A stretch of 14,438 nucleotides of DNA from an uncultured Flavobacteriaceae bacterium (GCA_947311815.1 CAMZMA010000001.1:1-14438); one strand, 5' to 3'; positions 1-8,594 are shown, numbered from the stretch's first letter. Translations and numbers: made by a program. The notes: generated from the letters alone by a model not told the origin.

Positions 1-317
1 CACATGATATCAATGTATTTCATATTCGCTTTTTAGACGATGGCGGAAAATGGAGTAGTATGATAAGTCAGTTGTTTATCAAACCACCAGAAGCAAATGC
101 AAATTCCGATAAAAAAATCATCGGTTACGAATATGCGTTTAATGATGGCGAAGGCTTGCAATATGTTGCGTTAAGTCCAACAGACGATTTCAATTTAATT
201 ACAGATATTGATGTCAGCAATTTAGCACATGATATCAATGTATTTCACATTCGTTTTTTAGATGATGGTGGAAAATGGAGCAGTATGATAAGTCAGTTGT
301 TTATCAAACCACCAGAA
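1..317 (+). repeat. Tandem coding repeat, period 225 bp
   Basis: Bases 1-92 and 226-317 align without gaps and encode the same 30 residues, from HDINVF to IKPPE. I count five differences in 92 bases, all at third codon positions and silent. The intervening part of the unit (about residues 31-75) can be aligned loosely with a third, diverged unit ending near nt 540 (GYEYAF versus SYDYWF; FLDDGGKW versus FKDVYGKY). The array runs off the left edge, so more copies may lie upstream. Confidence 0.85.
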
Positions 318-1493
318 ATAGATGTTTTAATAGGTAATAAATTAGCATCGTATGATTATTGGTTTGATGAAGATAGTACTAATAAAGTAAATGTTGTTTT
401 TTCACCAACAGCGCAAGATGTATTTATACAAGAGTTAGATATGACCCATATTTGGAGAGGTGAGCACCAAATTCATACACAATTTAAAGATGTTTATGGT
501 AAGTACTCTTTGGTAACTACAGACACGATTGTTAAAGTTCCTTATCCATTAGCAGATTTTACAGTAGATAGATTAAATATCTGCGAAGGAGAAACTGTTC
601 ATTTTACAAGCAGTAGTATAGATTATGATATACATACATGGGATTTTGGAGATGGAAGTACTTCGACTGATATTGATACAGCACATACATTTACAACATC
701 AGGAATTTATACAGTTGCTTTAGATATTGAAGAAACTGCAACTAGTTTAACTAGTCATAAAGAGGTGCAGATTAATGTAAATGCCTATCCATTAAATACG
801 GTGAGTGTTTCTACAACATTACCAGCTTGTTTTGGTGCAACTGTTACGCTTACCGCTGATGATGACGATGCAGATATCGATTATTTATGGTCTAATGGAG
901 CAACCACACAAAGTATTGATGTAACTAGTGCTGGAACATATACAGTAGAATTATCTAGAAGTTCAGGAGCTTCATGTTCCGTAACATCAAATGATGTAGA
1001 AGTAACTTTTAAAACAGAAATAGATGATGGTATTACGGTACAAACTAACCCTATTATTTTAACAGCCAATCAGAATAACGCAACTTATCAATGGATAGAT
1101 TGTGATAATGGAAATTTACCTATTTCTGGAGAAACACAACAAGAATTTCAACCAACATATAATGGGAATTTTGCTGTAGAAGTTACTCAAAATGACTGTA
1201 TGGTAACTTCTAGTTGTGAGGTGGTAGGTACCGTATTGGTTGAAGATATTGCATTAAGAAAATTAGTAAACGTCTATCCTAATCCAACAAAAGATTATTT
1301 GTTTATAAGTAACGAAATACCTATTCAAATAATAATATATACGCTAAATGGTCAGATTGTTCGTAAAATAAAACTAAATGAAGGCGTTTCGCATATTTCA
1401 ATAAAAGAGTTGAGTAATGGCTTGTATTTTGCAAAAGTGATTCCTTTACAAAAGAAAGGAACACAAATGATTGTTAAAATTATTAAAGAGTAA
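1..1493 (+). CDS. T9SS-secreted surface protein with tandem repeats and PKD domain (5' end missing)
   Basis: The reading frame is open from the left edge (codons in phase from base 3), so the gene begins upstream; the ATG at 60 lies inside a repeat and is not the start. The visible protein holds, in order, about 75-residue repeats (two near-identical copies of the conserved segment and a diverged third, nt 1 to about 540), a PKD domain at about nt 541-780 with its WDFGDGS signature at 639-659, two Ig-like beta-sandwich segments with paired cysteines (about 790-1240), and a T9SS type A sorting domain from about 1255 (YPNPTKD, then a GLYFAKV-like strand). Established: such C-terminal domains direct export through the PorSS/T9SS and are cleaved as cargo is released or attached to the cell surface. 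PKD and Ig-like modules point to an adhesin or scaffold; no catalytic domain is visible, but the missing N-terminus could carry one. The stop is TAA at 1491. Confidence 0.88.
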   Translation, partial: HDINVFHIRFLDDGGKWSSMISQLFIKPPEANANSDKKIIGYEYAFNDGEGLQYVALSPTDDFNLITDIDVSNLAHDINVFHIRFLDDGGKWSSMISQLFIKPPEIDVLIGNKLASYDYWFDEDSTNKVNVVFSPTAQDVFIQELDMTHIWRGEHQIHTQFKDVYGKYSLVTTDTIVKVPYPLADFTVDRLNICEGETVHFTSSSIDYDIHTWDFGDGSTSTDIDTAHTFTTSGIYTVALDIEETATSLTSHKEVQINVNAYPLNTVSVSTTLPACFGATVTLTADDDDADIDYLWSNGATTQSIDVTSAGTYTVELSRSSGASCSVTSNDVEVTFKTEIDDGITVQTNPIILTANQNNATYQWIDCDNGNLPISGETQQEFQPTYNGNFAVEVTQNDCMVTSSCEVVGTVLVEDIALRKLVNVYPNPTKDYLFISNEIPIQIIIYTLNGQIVRKIKLNEGVSHISIKELSNGLYFAKVIPLQKKGTQMIVKIIKE

Positions 1494-1540
1494 AAGAAGA
1501 AAAATTGTGGTTAGTTTAAAAGGTTATAAAATAAAAAAGC

Positions 1541-2185
1541 ATGAAAAATAAATTATTAAATCTATTACTGATAGGAAGTATAGTATCATCAATAATGCTA
1601 AGTAGTTGTGTAAAAGAGTCAACTCATGAGAATCCTGATTATTCACAAGATAAAGGAGAGTTTAAGGATTCTCGTGATGAAAAAGTTTACAAATGGGTAA
1701 AAATAGGTGAGCAGATATGGATGGCAGAAAATTTAAACTATGAATCTGGTAATAGTTGGGCTTATGATGATAGTCCTTCTAATAGCGATAAATTTGGACG
1801 TCTTTATACTTGGAATTCAGCATTAACATCCTGTCCAGATGGTTGGCATTTACCGACAGATATAGAATGGAGCGAATTAGAAACGAACCTTGGTGCAAAT
1901 GGGGGCAGCAAATTGGCAGGCGATACTACACTTTGGGTAGATGGTAATTTAGACCAATCTACCGATTTTGGCAGCTCTGGATTTTCTGCTCTTCCAGGTG
2001 GCAACCGCTCTAATTACGGTTATTTCGATTATTTAGGGAACTACGGTAACTGGTGGAGCGCTACCGAGAACGAGAACAATGGCAACAGTGCTTACTTTCA
2101 CTATCTGTATTATGATAACTCAGGAACTTACCGCTTCAGTAAAGATAAGTCCTACGGTTACTCTGTCCGCTGTGTTAGAGATTAG
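1541..2185 (+). CDS. FISUMP-domain lipoprotein
   Basis: The 214-residue product starts with a lipoprotein signal peptide: a short basic N-terminus, a hydrophobic stretch (residues 5-20) and the lipobox LSSC with Cys23 as the lipidated residue, so it should be anchored in the outer or inner membrane. Residues about 51-213 match the Fibrobacter succinogenes major paralogous domain (FISUMP): IGEQIWMAENLNY, then LYTWNSA, CPDGWHLPTDIEW, WWSATE, and the terminal YSVRCVRD. The domain is common in Bacteroidota and Fibrobacterota surface proteins; its biochemical role is unknown, and the fold is often likened to C-type-lectin-like folds, which would fit binding rather than catalysis. It starts 47 bases after the T9SS gene, so co-transcription is possible. 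The 3' half is clearly richer in G+C than the 5' half. No terminator is obvious after the stop. Confidence 0.85.
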   Translation: MKNKLLNLLLIGSIVSSIMLSSCVKESTHENPDYSQDKGEFKDSRDEKVYKWVKIGEQIWMAENLNYESGNSWAYDDSPSNSDKFGRLYTWNSALTSCPDGWHLPTDIEWSELETNLGANGGSKLAGDTTLWVDGNLDQSTDFGSSGFSALPGGNRSNYGYFDYLGNYGNWWSATENENNGNSAYFHYLYYDNSGTYRFSKDKSYGYSVRCVRD

Positions 2186-2371
2186 ATTATTTAGTTATTT
2201 ACGTGAAGTGCTCATTTTTTTTGAAAATAGGCATTTTGGGTATTAAGCCAAGGCAACATGTTTTTAGATTGAGTTTTGTCCACTATAAAAATAATAATTT
2301 TATTAAAACACTCATTTAGGTGGAAGTAAAAAATATAACTTAATGAAGATTTTGGTTTTACTCAAAGTCAT

Positions 2372-2404
2372 AAAAAAAAGCGAACTCAAAATGGGTTCGC
2401 TTTT
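2372..2404 (-). terminator. Intrinsic terminator of clpB
   Basis: A 12-bp stem (2376-2387 with 2393-2404; one G-T wobble) encloses a 5-base loop. On the - strand the stem is followed by a run of eight T (complement of the A-tract 2372-2379), placed 20 bases after the clpB stop. On the + strand it ends in only four T, so it may work weakly in that direction for the FISUMP gene. The other 180 or so bases between the FISUMP stop and this hairpin show no gene or clear signal. Confidence 0.85.
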
Positions 2405-2423
2405 CAATTATTTAAAAGAATGC

Positions 2424-5009
2424 TTAATTTTTAAAAACCAATGTGTCGTTTTCAAAATTAATATTAACAGTACTATCAACAGTTACTGTGCCTGCTAAAA
2501 TTTGTTTCGATAATTCGTTTAAAATTTCATTTTGTATCGCTCTTTTTGTAGGTCTTGCACCAAATTGAGGGTCAAAACCTACTTTAGCAATATGTGCAAT
2601 TACAGCATTAGAAATGTTTAACGTAATGTTATTTTCTTTTAACTTTTGTTGCAATCCTTTTAATTGAATGCTCACAATTTGTTTGATTTCTTCTTCGTTT
2701 AAAGGTGTAAACATGACAATTTCATCTATTCTGTTTAAAAATTCGGGGCGAATTTGTTTTTTAAGCAAGGTCAATACTTCTTGTTCGGCAACTTGCATCA
2801 CTTTAGTACGATCTTTCATGTTAATTCTATCTAATTTTTCTTGAAGAATGTGTGCCCCCATGTTAGAAGTCATAATAATAATGGTGTTTCTAAAATCGGC
2901 AGTACGTCCTTTGTTATCGGTCAATCGTCCTTCGTCTAAAACTTGTAGCAAAATATTAAACGTATCTGGATGCGCTTTTTCAATTTCGTCTAACAAAATA
3001 ACCGAATACGGTTTTCTTCTAACAGCTTCTGTAAGTTGTCCGCCTTCGTCATAGCCAACATATCCTGGAGGCGCACCCACCAATCTGCTTACCGAGTGTT
3101 TTTCTTGATATTCGCTCATGTCAATACGTGTCATAGCTTTTTCTGAATCGAACAAATAGCTGGCTAATGTTTTTGCTAATTCGGTTTTACCAACACCAGT
3201 TGTTCCTAAAAACAAGAACGACCCGATAGGTTTGTTTGCGTCTTGTAAACCTGCTCTAGAGCGTCTTACAGCATCGGCAACCGCACGTATTCCTTCTTCT
3301 TGCCCTACAACACGTTTGTGTAAAACTTCTTCTAATTGCAATAATTTTTCTCGTTCAGATTGTAGCATTTTACTTACAGGAATTCCGGTCCATTTAGCAA
3401 CAACTTCGGCAATATCATCTCTAGTTACTTCTTCTTTTACCAAAGCATTTTCTTTAATGCTAGAAAATTCTTCTTGCTGTTTGATGAGATTGTCTTCTAA
3501 TTCTTTGAGTTTTCCGTAACGAATTTCTGCTACCAAACCATAATTACCATCTCGTTCTGCTTGGTTTGCTTCTAATTTGGCTTTTTCTATCGATTCTTTA
3601 GTACTGTTGATATCGTCTAAACTATCTTTTTCACGTTTCCATTTAGCGTAAATACTATCTCTATCCGTTTTTAAATTGGCTAACTCTTCTTTTAATTTCT
3701 CTAGTTTTTTAGTGTCATTTTCTCTTTTAATCGCCTCAATTTCAATTTCGATTTGCATAATTTTTCGATCTAACAAATCTAATTCTTCTGGTTTTGAGTT
3801 GATTTCCATACGTAATTTAGCAGAGGCTTCATCCATTAAATCAATGGCTTTGTCTGGTAAAAACCGATCAGAAATATAACGTTGCGAAAGCTCTACTGCA
3901 GCAATTACAGCACCATCTGTAATTAATACTTTATGATGTGCTTCGTATTTATCTTTGATTCCTCGTAAGATTGAAATTGCAGATTCAGTATCGGGTTCAT
4001 CTACTTGTACTTTTTGAAAACGACGCTCTAAAGCTTTGTCTTTTTCAAAGTATTTTTGATATTCATCTAAAGTTGTTGCTCCGATAGCACGCAACTCGCC
4101 ACGAGCCAAGGCAGGTTTTAAAATGTTAGCGGCATCCATTGCGCCTTGTCCGCCACCAGCACCCACCAACGTATGAATTTCATCGATAAATAAAATGATA
4201 CTTCCGTCCGCACTTTGCACTTCTTTTACTACTGCTTTTAAACGTTCTTCAAATTCGCCTTTAAATTTTGCGCCTGCAATTAAAGCGCCCATGTCTAACG
4301 AATAAATGGTTTTATTTTTGATGTTTTCTGGCACATCGCCTTTAATAATTCTATGCGCTAATCCTTCTACAATAGCGGTTTTTCCTGTTCCAGGTTCGCC
4401 AATTAGCATCGGATTGTTTTTAGTTCTTCGCGATAAAATTTGTAAGATTCTTCTAATTTCATCATTCCGACCGATAACAGGATCTAATTTTCCGCTTTGA
4501 GCTAAATCGTTTAAATTTTTAGCGTATTTATTTAACGAATTGTAGGTTTCTTCGGCGCTTTGAGAAGTTACTCTGTTTCCTTTACGTAATTCTTGAATGG
4601 CAGCTTCTAAATCTTTTTTATTGATGCCATTGTCTTTTAATAATTGAGCAATATTATCTTTTTGATTGAACATTGCTAGTAACAAATGCTCTAAAGATAC
4701 GTATTCATCATTCATTTTTTTAGCAATATTACTTGCTTCAATCAATGTTTTGTTGGCTGTTTTAGACAACATGATTTCTGCTCCAGATACTTTTGGATAC
4801 GAAGAAACAATGTTTTCTAGCACTTGTTTAAATAAGTCTGTATTGACACTTAATTTACTTAAAATAAAGGGCAATACATTTTCGTCTATTTCAAAAATTG
4901 CTTTGAGTACATGTCCGTTTTCTATTTGCTGTTGCTCTAAACCTTGCACAATTTGTTGTGCTTTTTGTATGGTTTCTTGCGCTTTTATGGTATAGTTATT
5001 AAAATTCAT
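2424..5009 (-). CDS. clpB: ATP-dependent disaggregase ClpB
   Basis: This 861-residue Hsp100 AAA+ protein has the full ClpB layout and the usual family length (about 855-870). It has an N-terminal Clp repeat domain (about 1-145), NBD1 with Walker A GEPGTGKT (204-211), Walker B ILFIDE ending in D276-E277 and arginine pair R329-R330, a coiled-coil middle domain (about 400-525) that separates it from ClpA/ClpC, and NBD2 with Walker A GTTGVGKT (602-609), pore loop GYVGYDEGG (649-657) and Walker B D674-E675. Established: ClpB hexamers thread aggregated proteins through a central pore together with DnaK/DnaJ/GrpE. No ClpP-binding IGF/IGL loop is evident, as expected. The gene stands alone, divergent from ytxJ across 218 bases. 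Heat-shock control is likely from family knowledge, but I see no CIRCE element and no exact TAnnTTTG box upstream of it. Confidence 0.98.
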   Translation of the reverse strand: MNFNNYTIKAQETIQKAQQIVQGLEQQQIENGHVLKAIFEIDENVLPFILSKLSVNTDLFKQVLENIVSSYPKVSGAEIMLSKTANKTLIEASNIAKKMNDEYVSLEHLLLAMFNQKDNIAQLLKDNGINKKDLEAAIQELRKGNRVTSQSAEETYNSLNKYAKNLNDLAQSGKLDPVIGRNDEIRRILQILSRRTKNNPMLIGEPGTGKTAIVEGLAHRIIKGDVPENIKNKTIYSLDMGALIAGAKFKGEFEERLKAVVKEVQSADGSIILFIDEIHTLVGAGGGQGAMDAANILKPALARGELRAIGATTLDEYQKYFEKDKALERRFQKVQVDEPDTESAISILRGIKDKYEAHHKVLITDGAVIAAVELSQRYISDRFLPDKAIDLMDEASAKLRMEINSKPEELDLLDRKIMQIEIEIEAIKRENDTKKLEKLKEELANLKTDRDSIYAKWKREKDSLDDINSTKESIEKAKLEANQAERDGNYGLVAEIRYGKLKELEDNLIKQQEEFSSIKENALVKEEVTRDDIAEVVAKWTGIPVSKMLQSEREKLLQLEEVLHKRVVGQEEGIRAVADAVRRSRAGLQDANKPIGSFLFLGTTGVGKTELAKTLASYLFDSEKAMTRIDMSEYQEKHSVSRLVGAPPGYVGYDEGGQLTEAVRRKPYSVILLDEIEKAHPDTFNILLQVLDEGRLTDNKGRTADFRNTIIIMTSNMGAHILQEKLDRINMKDRTKVMQVAEQEVLTLLKKQIRPEFLNRIDEIVMFTPLNEEEIKQIVSIQLKGLQQKLKENNITLNISNAVIAHIAKVGFDPQFGARPTKRAIQNEILNELSKQILAGTVTVDSTVNINFENDTLVFKN

Positions 5010-5174
5010 AGTGTTGTGTTTTATTGTTTGCTATTAGAATGACAAACTTTATACCCAACAAAATAATAATAGAATACAAGACAAAATGACCTTTATTTAT
5101 GTTTTTAACTGACAAAGTGACTGTTTTGTTTGTTTTGATAATTTATTTAATTACACAACTAACCTTTTTTTGTT

Positions 5175-5208
5175 TTTGGAAAGAGTTCAAACAAATTCCG
5201 TAAATTTG
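5175..5208 (+). promoter_or_regulatory. Bacteroidota-type promoter of ytxJ
   Basis: The -7 box TAAATTTG (5201-5208) matches TAnnTTTG exactly. A TTTG at 5175-5178 lies 22 bases before it, within the reported range for the -33 element. The box ends 19 bases before the ATG of ytxJ, giving a leader of roughly 10-15 bases. There is no Shine-Dalgarno sequence in front of the ATG, which is normal for this phylum. Confidence 0.65.
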
Positions 5209-5227
5209 CCATTCAATAAAACAACAC

Positions 5228-5614
5228 ATGGGAATTTTCGATAAGATTTTTAAAAGCGAACCAAAAGAAGTAGTAAAAACGAATGTGCAATGGATTCCGC
5301 TTACAAAATTATCTCAATTAGAAGAAATAAAAGAAGCGTCTAAAAAAGAAGCCATCGCTATTTTTAAACACTCTACACGTTGCGGAATTAGTAGTATGGT
5401 GATTAAGCAATTTGAAAAATCTTTTGATGAAAGTATGACTCATTTTAAAGTTTATTATTTAGATTTATTAAATTTTAGAGAAATTTCTGATGAAGTAGGC
5501 TATACTTTTCAAGTGATGCATCAATCACCTCAATTATTAGTTGTTAAAAATGAAGCGCTTATCGTTTCTGCATCGCATTATGATATTTTACAGGTAAATT
5601 TAAAATCTTTTTAA
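5228..5614 (+). CDS. ytxJ: Bacillithiol-system redox protein YtxJ
   Basis: The 128-residue product matches the YtxJ (DUF2847) family: a short thioredoxin-like fold with one active-site cysteine in the motif FKHSTRCGIS (Cys52), followed by an FEKSF helix, the strand KVYYLDLL and a cis-proline region near HQSPQLLVV. Established: YtxJ is assigned to the bacillithiol system as a monothiol bacilliredoxin-like protein, found in Firmicutes and many Flavobacteriia; its substrates are not well defined. The residue after the cysteine is Gly, while the Bacillus protein, as I recall it, has Pro (CPIS). The protein has no signal peptide, so it is cytosolic. It has its own promoter and is followed after 60 bases by the helicase gene, which also seems to have its own promoter, so this is probably a single-gene unit. 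Confidence 0.88.
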   Translation: MGIFDKIFKSEPKEVVKTNVQWIPLTKLSQLEEIKEASKKEAIAIFKHSTRCGISSMVIKQFEKSFDESMTHFKVYYLDLLNFREISDEVGYTFQVMHQSPQLLVVKNEALIVSASHYDILQVNLKSF

Positions 5615-5645
5615 ATTTTTTAAGAATTCTTTTAAAGAATGATGT

Positions 5646-5653
5646 TATTTTTG
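5646..5653 (+). promoter_or_regulatory. Promoter -7 box of the helicase gene
   Basis: TATTTTTG matches TAnnTTTG exactly and ends 21 bases before the TTG start of the helicase gene. No TTTG is present at the -33 position; a run of six T (5616-5621) lies nearby but at 24 bases spacing. The spacer between them carries the inverted repeat at 5626-5640. The identical 8-mer is also found upstream of the DUF1569 gene and aroQ. Confidence 0.55.
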
Positions 5654-5674
5654 TGAAACTAAAAAATAATATCA

Positions 5675-7216
5675 TTGGATTCCAAATCAACTAAAATAGG
5701 AAAAGACTTATACAGCTACCAAAAAGGAGCAATTCATAATATTTTCAAAAAATTTGAAAATGCACCCGAAAATTTTCACCTTTTATATCAATTACCAACA
5801 GGAGGAGGAAAAACCGTTATTTTTTCTGAAATAACGAGGCAATATCTAAAACATTATCAGAAAAAAGTATTGATAATGACGCACAGAATTGAGTTGTTAA
5901 AACAAACTTCTAAAATGCTAGAAGAATTTGGTGTGCACAATAAAATTATTGATAGTAAAGCAAGTTTAGATGATCAAGGAGATTTTGATTGTTTTGTTGC
6001 CATGGTAGAAACATTAAACAATCGTTTAAATGATAATATGCTAGATATTTCTGATGTTGGGCTAGTTATTATTGATGAAGCGCATTACAATTCGTTTACC
6101 AAATTATTTAAATATTTTGATAAATCGTTTATCTTAGGTGTTACAGCAACTCCTTTAAGTTCTAATATGAAATTACCAATGAAAGGTAATTATGACGATT
6201 TAATTGTAGGAGAATCGATAGGGTCTTTGATAGAAAACGAATTTTTATCTCGCGCAGAAATTTTTTCATATAATGTAGGATTAACATCGTTAGAAGTAGG
6301 AGCAAACGGAGATTATACCGTAAAATCATCAGAAGATTTATACACCAACTCTAACATGCTATCTAAATTATTACAAGCGTATAGAGAACGTTCTTTGGGT
6401 AAGAAAACCTTAATTTTTAATAACGGAATTAATACCTCAATTCATGTTTTCGAAACCTTTAAAAAAGCAGGATATCCTATTGCGCATTTAGACAATACAA
6501 ACACCAAAAAAGAGCGCGATTTAATTCTTACTTGGTTTAAAAAAACACCCAATGCCATTATTACATCAGTAAGTATTTTAACCACTGGTTTTGATGAACC
6601 TACTGTAGAATCTATCATCTTAAACAGAGCTACAAAATCGTTAACGCTTTATTATCAAATGATTGGTCGTGGTTCTCGTATTTTACCAGGAAAAAACACC
6701 TTTAATGTAATAGATTTAGGAAATAATTTTCATCGTTTTGGTCCTTGGGGAGCAGATTTAGATTGGTATAAAATGTTTAAAGCTCCTAATTATTACTTAG
6801 ATAATTTGTTAAGTGATGAAGAGATAGAAGGACATTTTAAATACGAACTACCTGCTGATGTGCAAAAAGAATTTGCCAAGTCGAAAGAAACGTATTTTGA
6901 TATTAAAAAAGTATATAGAGATGCAGTACAATCTGGAGAATCTTCTAAAAAAGTGCTAGAACGCTCTATACAACAACATGCTAAAATGTGTATAGAAAAT
7001 AGCGAAGATGTTTTTGATGCGCTTATGTTGGCAAAATTATTGGGTGGCCAAATAGATGACAGAATTCACAGATACTCGAAATGTATCAGTAAAAGCACAC
7101 ACAATTTTTTAGATTGGTTGCGAGATGATTATCGAAAAAAATTAAACTCGTATTTACGTGCCAATTTCGATGAAGTTTATGAAGAAATTCATGGACATCC
7201 ACCTGTAGAAGAGTAA
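5675..7216 (+). CDS. Superfamily 2 DEAD/DEAH-box helicase, TTG start
   Basis: The 513-residue product carries all core SF2 motifs: motif I LPTGGGKT (40-47), Ia THRIELLKQ (69-77), II DEAH (134-137), III TATP (157-160), V TTGFDEP (303-309) and VI QMIGRGSR (328-335). The pattern is that of the ResIII/SSL2-like group, ATP-driven DNA or RNA translocases. Residues about 370-513 form a helical C-terminal region that I do not recognise. The start must be non-ATG: an in-frame TAA lies at 5660-5662, and the first in-frame ATG is codon 68, which would delete motif I. TTG at 5675 fits the promoter at 5646. No methylase, nuclease or specificity gene lies nearby, so nothing supports a restriction system; a housekeeping role in nucleic-acid repair or RNA metabolism is more likely, but the substrate is unknown. 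Confidence 0.85.
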   Translation: MDSKSTKIGKDLYSYQKGAIHNIFKKFENAPENFHLLYQLPTGGGKTVIFSEITRQYLKHYQKKVLIMTHRIELLKQTSKMLEEFGVHNKIIDSKASLDDQGDFDCFVAMVETLNNRLNDNMLDISDVGLVIIDEAHYNSFTKLFKYFDKSFILGVTATPLSSNMKLPMKGNYDDLIVGESIGSLIENEFLSRAEIFSYNVGLTSLEVGANGDYTVKSSEDLYTNSNMLSKLLQAYRERSLGKKTLIFNNGINTSIHVFETFKKAGYPIAHLDNTNTKKERDLILTWFKKTPNAIITSVSILTTGFDEPTVESIILNRATKSLTLYYQMIGRGSRILPGKNTFNVIDLGNNFHRFGPWGADLDWYKMFKAPNYYLDNLLSDEEIEGHFKYELPADVQKEFAKSKETYFDIKKVYRDAVQSGESSKKVLERSIQQHAKMCIENSEDVFDALMLAKLLGGQIDDRIHRYSKCISKSTHNFLDWLRDDYRKKLNSYLRANFDEVYEEIHGHPPVEE

Positions 7217-7229
7217 AAGTACAATCCAT

Positions 7230-7265
7230 AAAAAAAAATCCATCAAAATTTTGATGGATTTTTTT
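7230..7265. terminator. Bidirectional terminator between the helicase gene and fahA
   Basis: A perfect palindrome with 17-base arms (7232-7248 and 7249-7265) has core TCCATCAAAA and A/T tracts on the outside. It gives a hairpin followed by a T-run in both directions. It sits 13 bases after the helicase stop and 25 bases after the fahA stop on the other strand, so it can end both convergent transcripts. Confidence 0.9.
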
Positions 7266-7290
7266 ATGATTTAATTTGTGTTAAAATCTT

Positions 7291-8568
7291 CTAATTAGCA
7301 GGCAATACTTTACCTGTACATTCGCCAAAACCAATACGTACATCATCATTTTCACAATGAGCACGCATAATAACGGTATCATGATCGTTGATAAATTTAC
7401 GTGTAGATCCATCATTTAATGTTAACGGATTTTGTCCGCGCCAAGTCAATTCTAACATCGAACCGTAAGAATCTTTGGTAGGGCCAGAAATTGTACCGCT
7501 TCCCATCATATCACCAGCATTTACAGGACAACCGTTTACAGTATGATGTGCTAATTGCTGTACCATTGTCCAATACATATATTTAAAATTAGAATTGGCA
7601 ACCACAGTTTCTTCACCATTTTCTGGCTGAATACCTACTTGTAATTTAATGTCGTAACTACGTTTACCGTCAATTTGTAAATAAGGTAAAGGCGTTGGGT
7701 CTTGTGTAGGGTTATCAACTCTAAAGCCTTCCAAAGCATCTAAAGTAACAATCCAAGGCGAAATAGTAGAAGCAAAACTCTTTCCTAAAAATGGTCCTAA
7801 AGGTTGGTATTCCCAACCTTGAATATCACGTGCAGACCAATCATTAAATAAAACCAATCCAAAAATATTTTCTTCGGTTTCTTCAATCGGAATGCGTTCT
7901 CCTAAATTATTTACCGCTGTAGTAATAAATGCCATTTCTAACTCAAAATCTAACAATCTTGAAGCACCAAATTGAGGTTGTTTTTCGCCTTCTAAAGGTT
8001 TTGATTGCCCCAACGGACGACGAACTGGCGTACCCGAAGGAACGATAGAAGAACTTCTACCGTGATAACCAATGGGTACGTGTAACCAATTTGGCATTAT
8101 TGCATTTTCTGGATCTCTAAATAATGACCCTACATTGGTTGCGTGTTCTTTACTCGCATAAAAATCGGTGTAATCGCCAACGCTAACAGGTAGTTGCATT
8201 TCTACATCTTCCATTCTAAAAATCACTTCAGATTGGTGTGCTTTGTTATCTCGTAAACCTGATTTTGTAGCATCAAATATATCCGCAATTCTATTACGTA
8301 CCAAACGCCATGTTTTGCGTCCATCCGCAATAAAATCATTTAAAGTATCTTGTAAAAAAATATCATCGGTTAGCGGAATTCCTTCAAAATAGCCTAATTG
8401 ATGTAAGGCACCTAAATCGATAGCAAAATCGCCAATTCTAGTACCAATTGTTATAATATCATCTTTGGTAATAAAAACACCAAATGGGATGTTTTGAATA
8501 GGGAAATCAGATGTTTTTTCAACTTCTAACCAAGATTTTCTGTTCGTATTGTTTGCAGTTATTTTCAT
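7291..8568 (-). CDS. fahA: Fumarylacetoacetase
   Basis: The 425-residue enzyme hydrolyses fumarylacetoacetate to fumarate and acetoacetate, the last step of tyrosine breakdown through homogentisate. The active-site residues known from the mouse enzyme are all present with the same internal spacing: metal ligands D135, E209, E211 and D243, catalytic base H142, and R247, Q250 and K263. The motif WSARDIQGWEYQPLGPF is diagnostic. I chose the ATG at 8568 (MKITANN), not the in-frame ATG at 8661. The 31 extra residues would not match the family, and they span a good promoter for this gene at 8595-8624. The gene is a single transcription unit ended by the hairpin at 7230-7265. Neighbouring glyA and DUF1569 are transcribed away from it, and no other tyrosine-pathway gene is in the window. 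Confidence 0.97.
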   Translation of the reverse strand: MKITANNTNRKSWLEVEKTSDFPIQNIPFGVFITKDDIITIGTRIGDFAIDLGALHQLGYFEGIPLTDDIFLQDTLNDFIADGRKTWRLVRNRIADIFDATKSGLRDNKAHQSEVIFRMEDVEMQLPVSVGDYTDFYASKEHATNVGSLFRDPENAIMPNWLHVPIGYHGRSSSIVPSGTPVRRPLGQSKPLEGEKQPQFGASRLLDFELEMAFITTAVNNLGERIPIEETEENIFGLVLFNDWSARDIQGWEYQPLGPFLGKSFASTISPWIVTLDALEGFRVDNPTQDPTPLPYLQIDGKRSYDIKLQVGIQPENGEETVVANSNFKYMYWTMVQQLAHHTVNGCPVNAGDMMGSGTISGPTKDSYGSMLELTWRGQNPLTLNDGSTRKFINDHDTVIMRAHCENDDVRIGFGECTGKVLPAN

Positions 8569-8594
8569 TTTATAAAGTTCTGTGTAATTTTCAT

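Noticed and set aside
60..62. ATG at 60 as the start of the T9SS cargo gene
   Set aside because: The frame is open to the left edge, and the same Met recurs inside the next repeat at the equivalent position, so it is internal.
2848..4995. Several open frames of 60-110 codons on the + strand opposite clpB, and similar ones opposite other genes
   Set aside because: They are antisense shadows of strongly conserved genes, have no promoter box or family resemblance, and show composition dictated by the opposite strand.
5010..5227. Heat-shock operator (CIRCE) or exact promoter for clpB
   Set aside because: I searched the - strand upstream of clpB and found only near matches (TATTTTG, and TATAAAGTTTG with wrong spacing), and no inverted repeat of the CIRCE type.
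5675..7216. Restriction enzyme subunit or defence helicase
   Set aside because: The motor motifs are shared with ResIII-type proteins, but there is no nuclease motif, methylase or specificity gene, and the neighbours are housekeeping genes.
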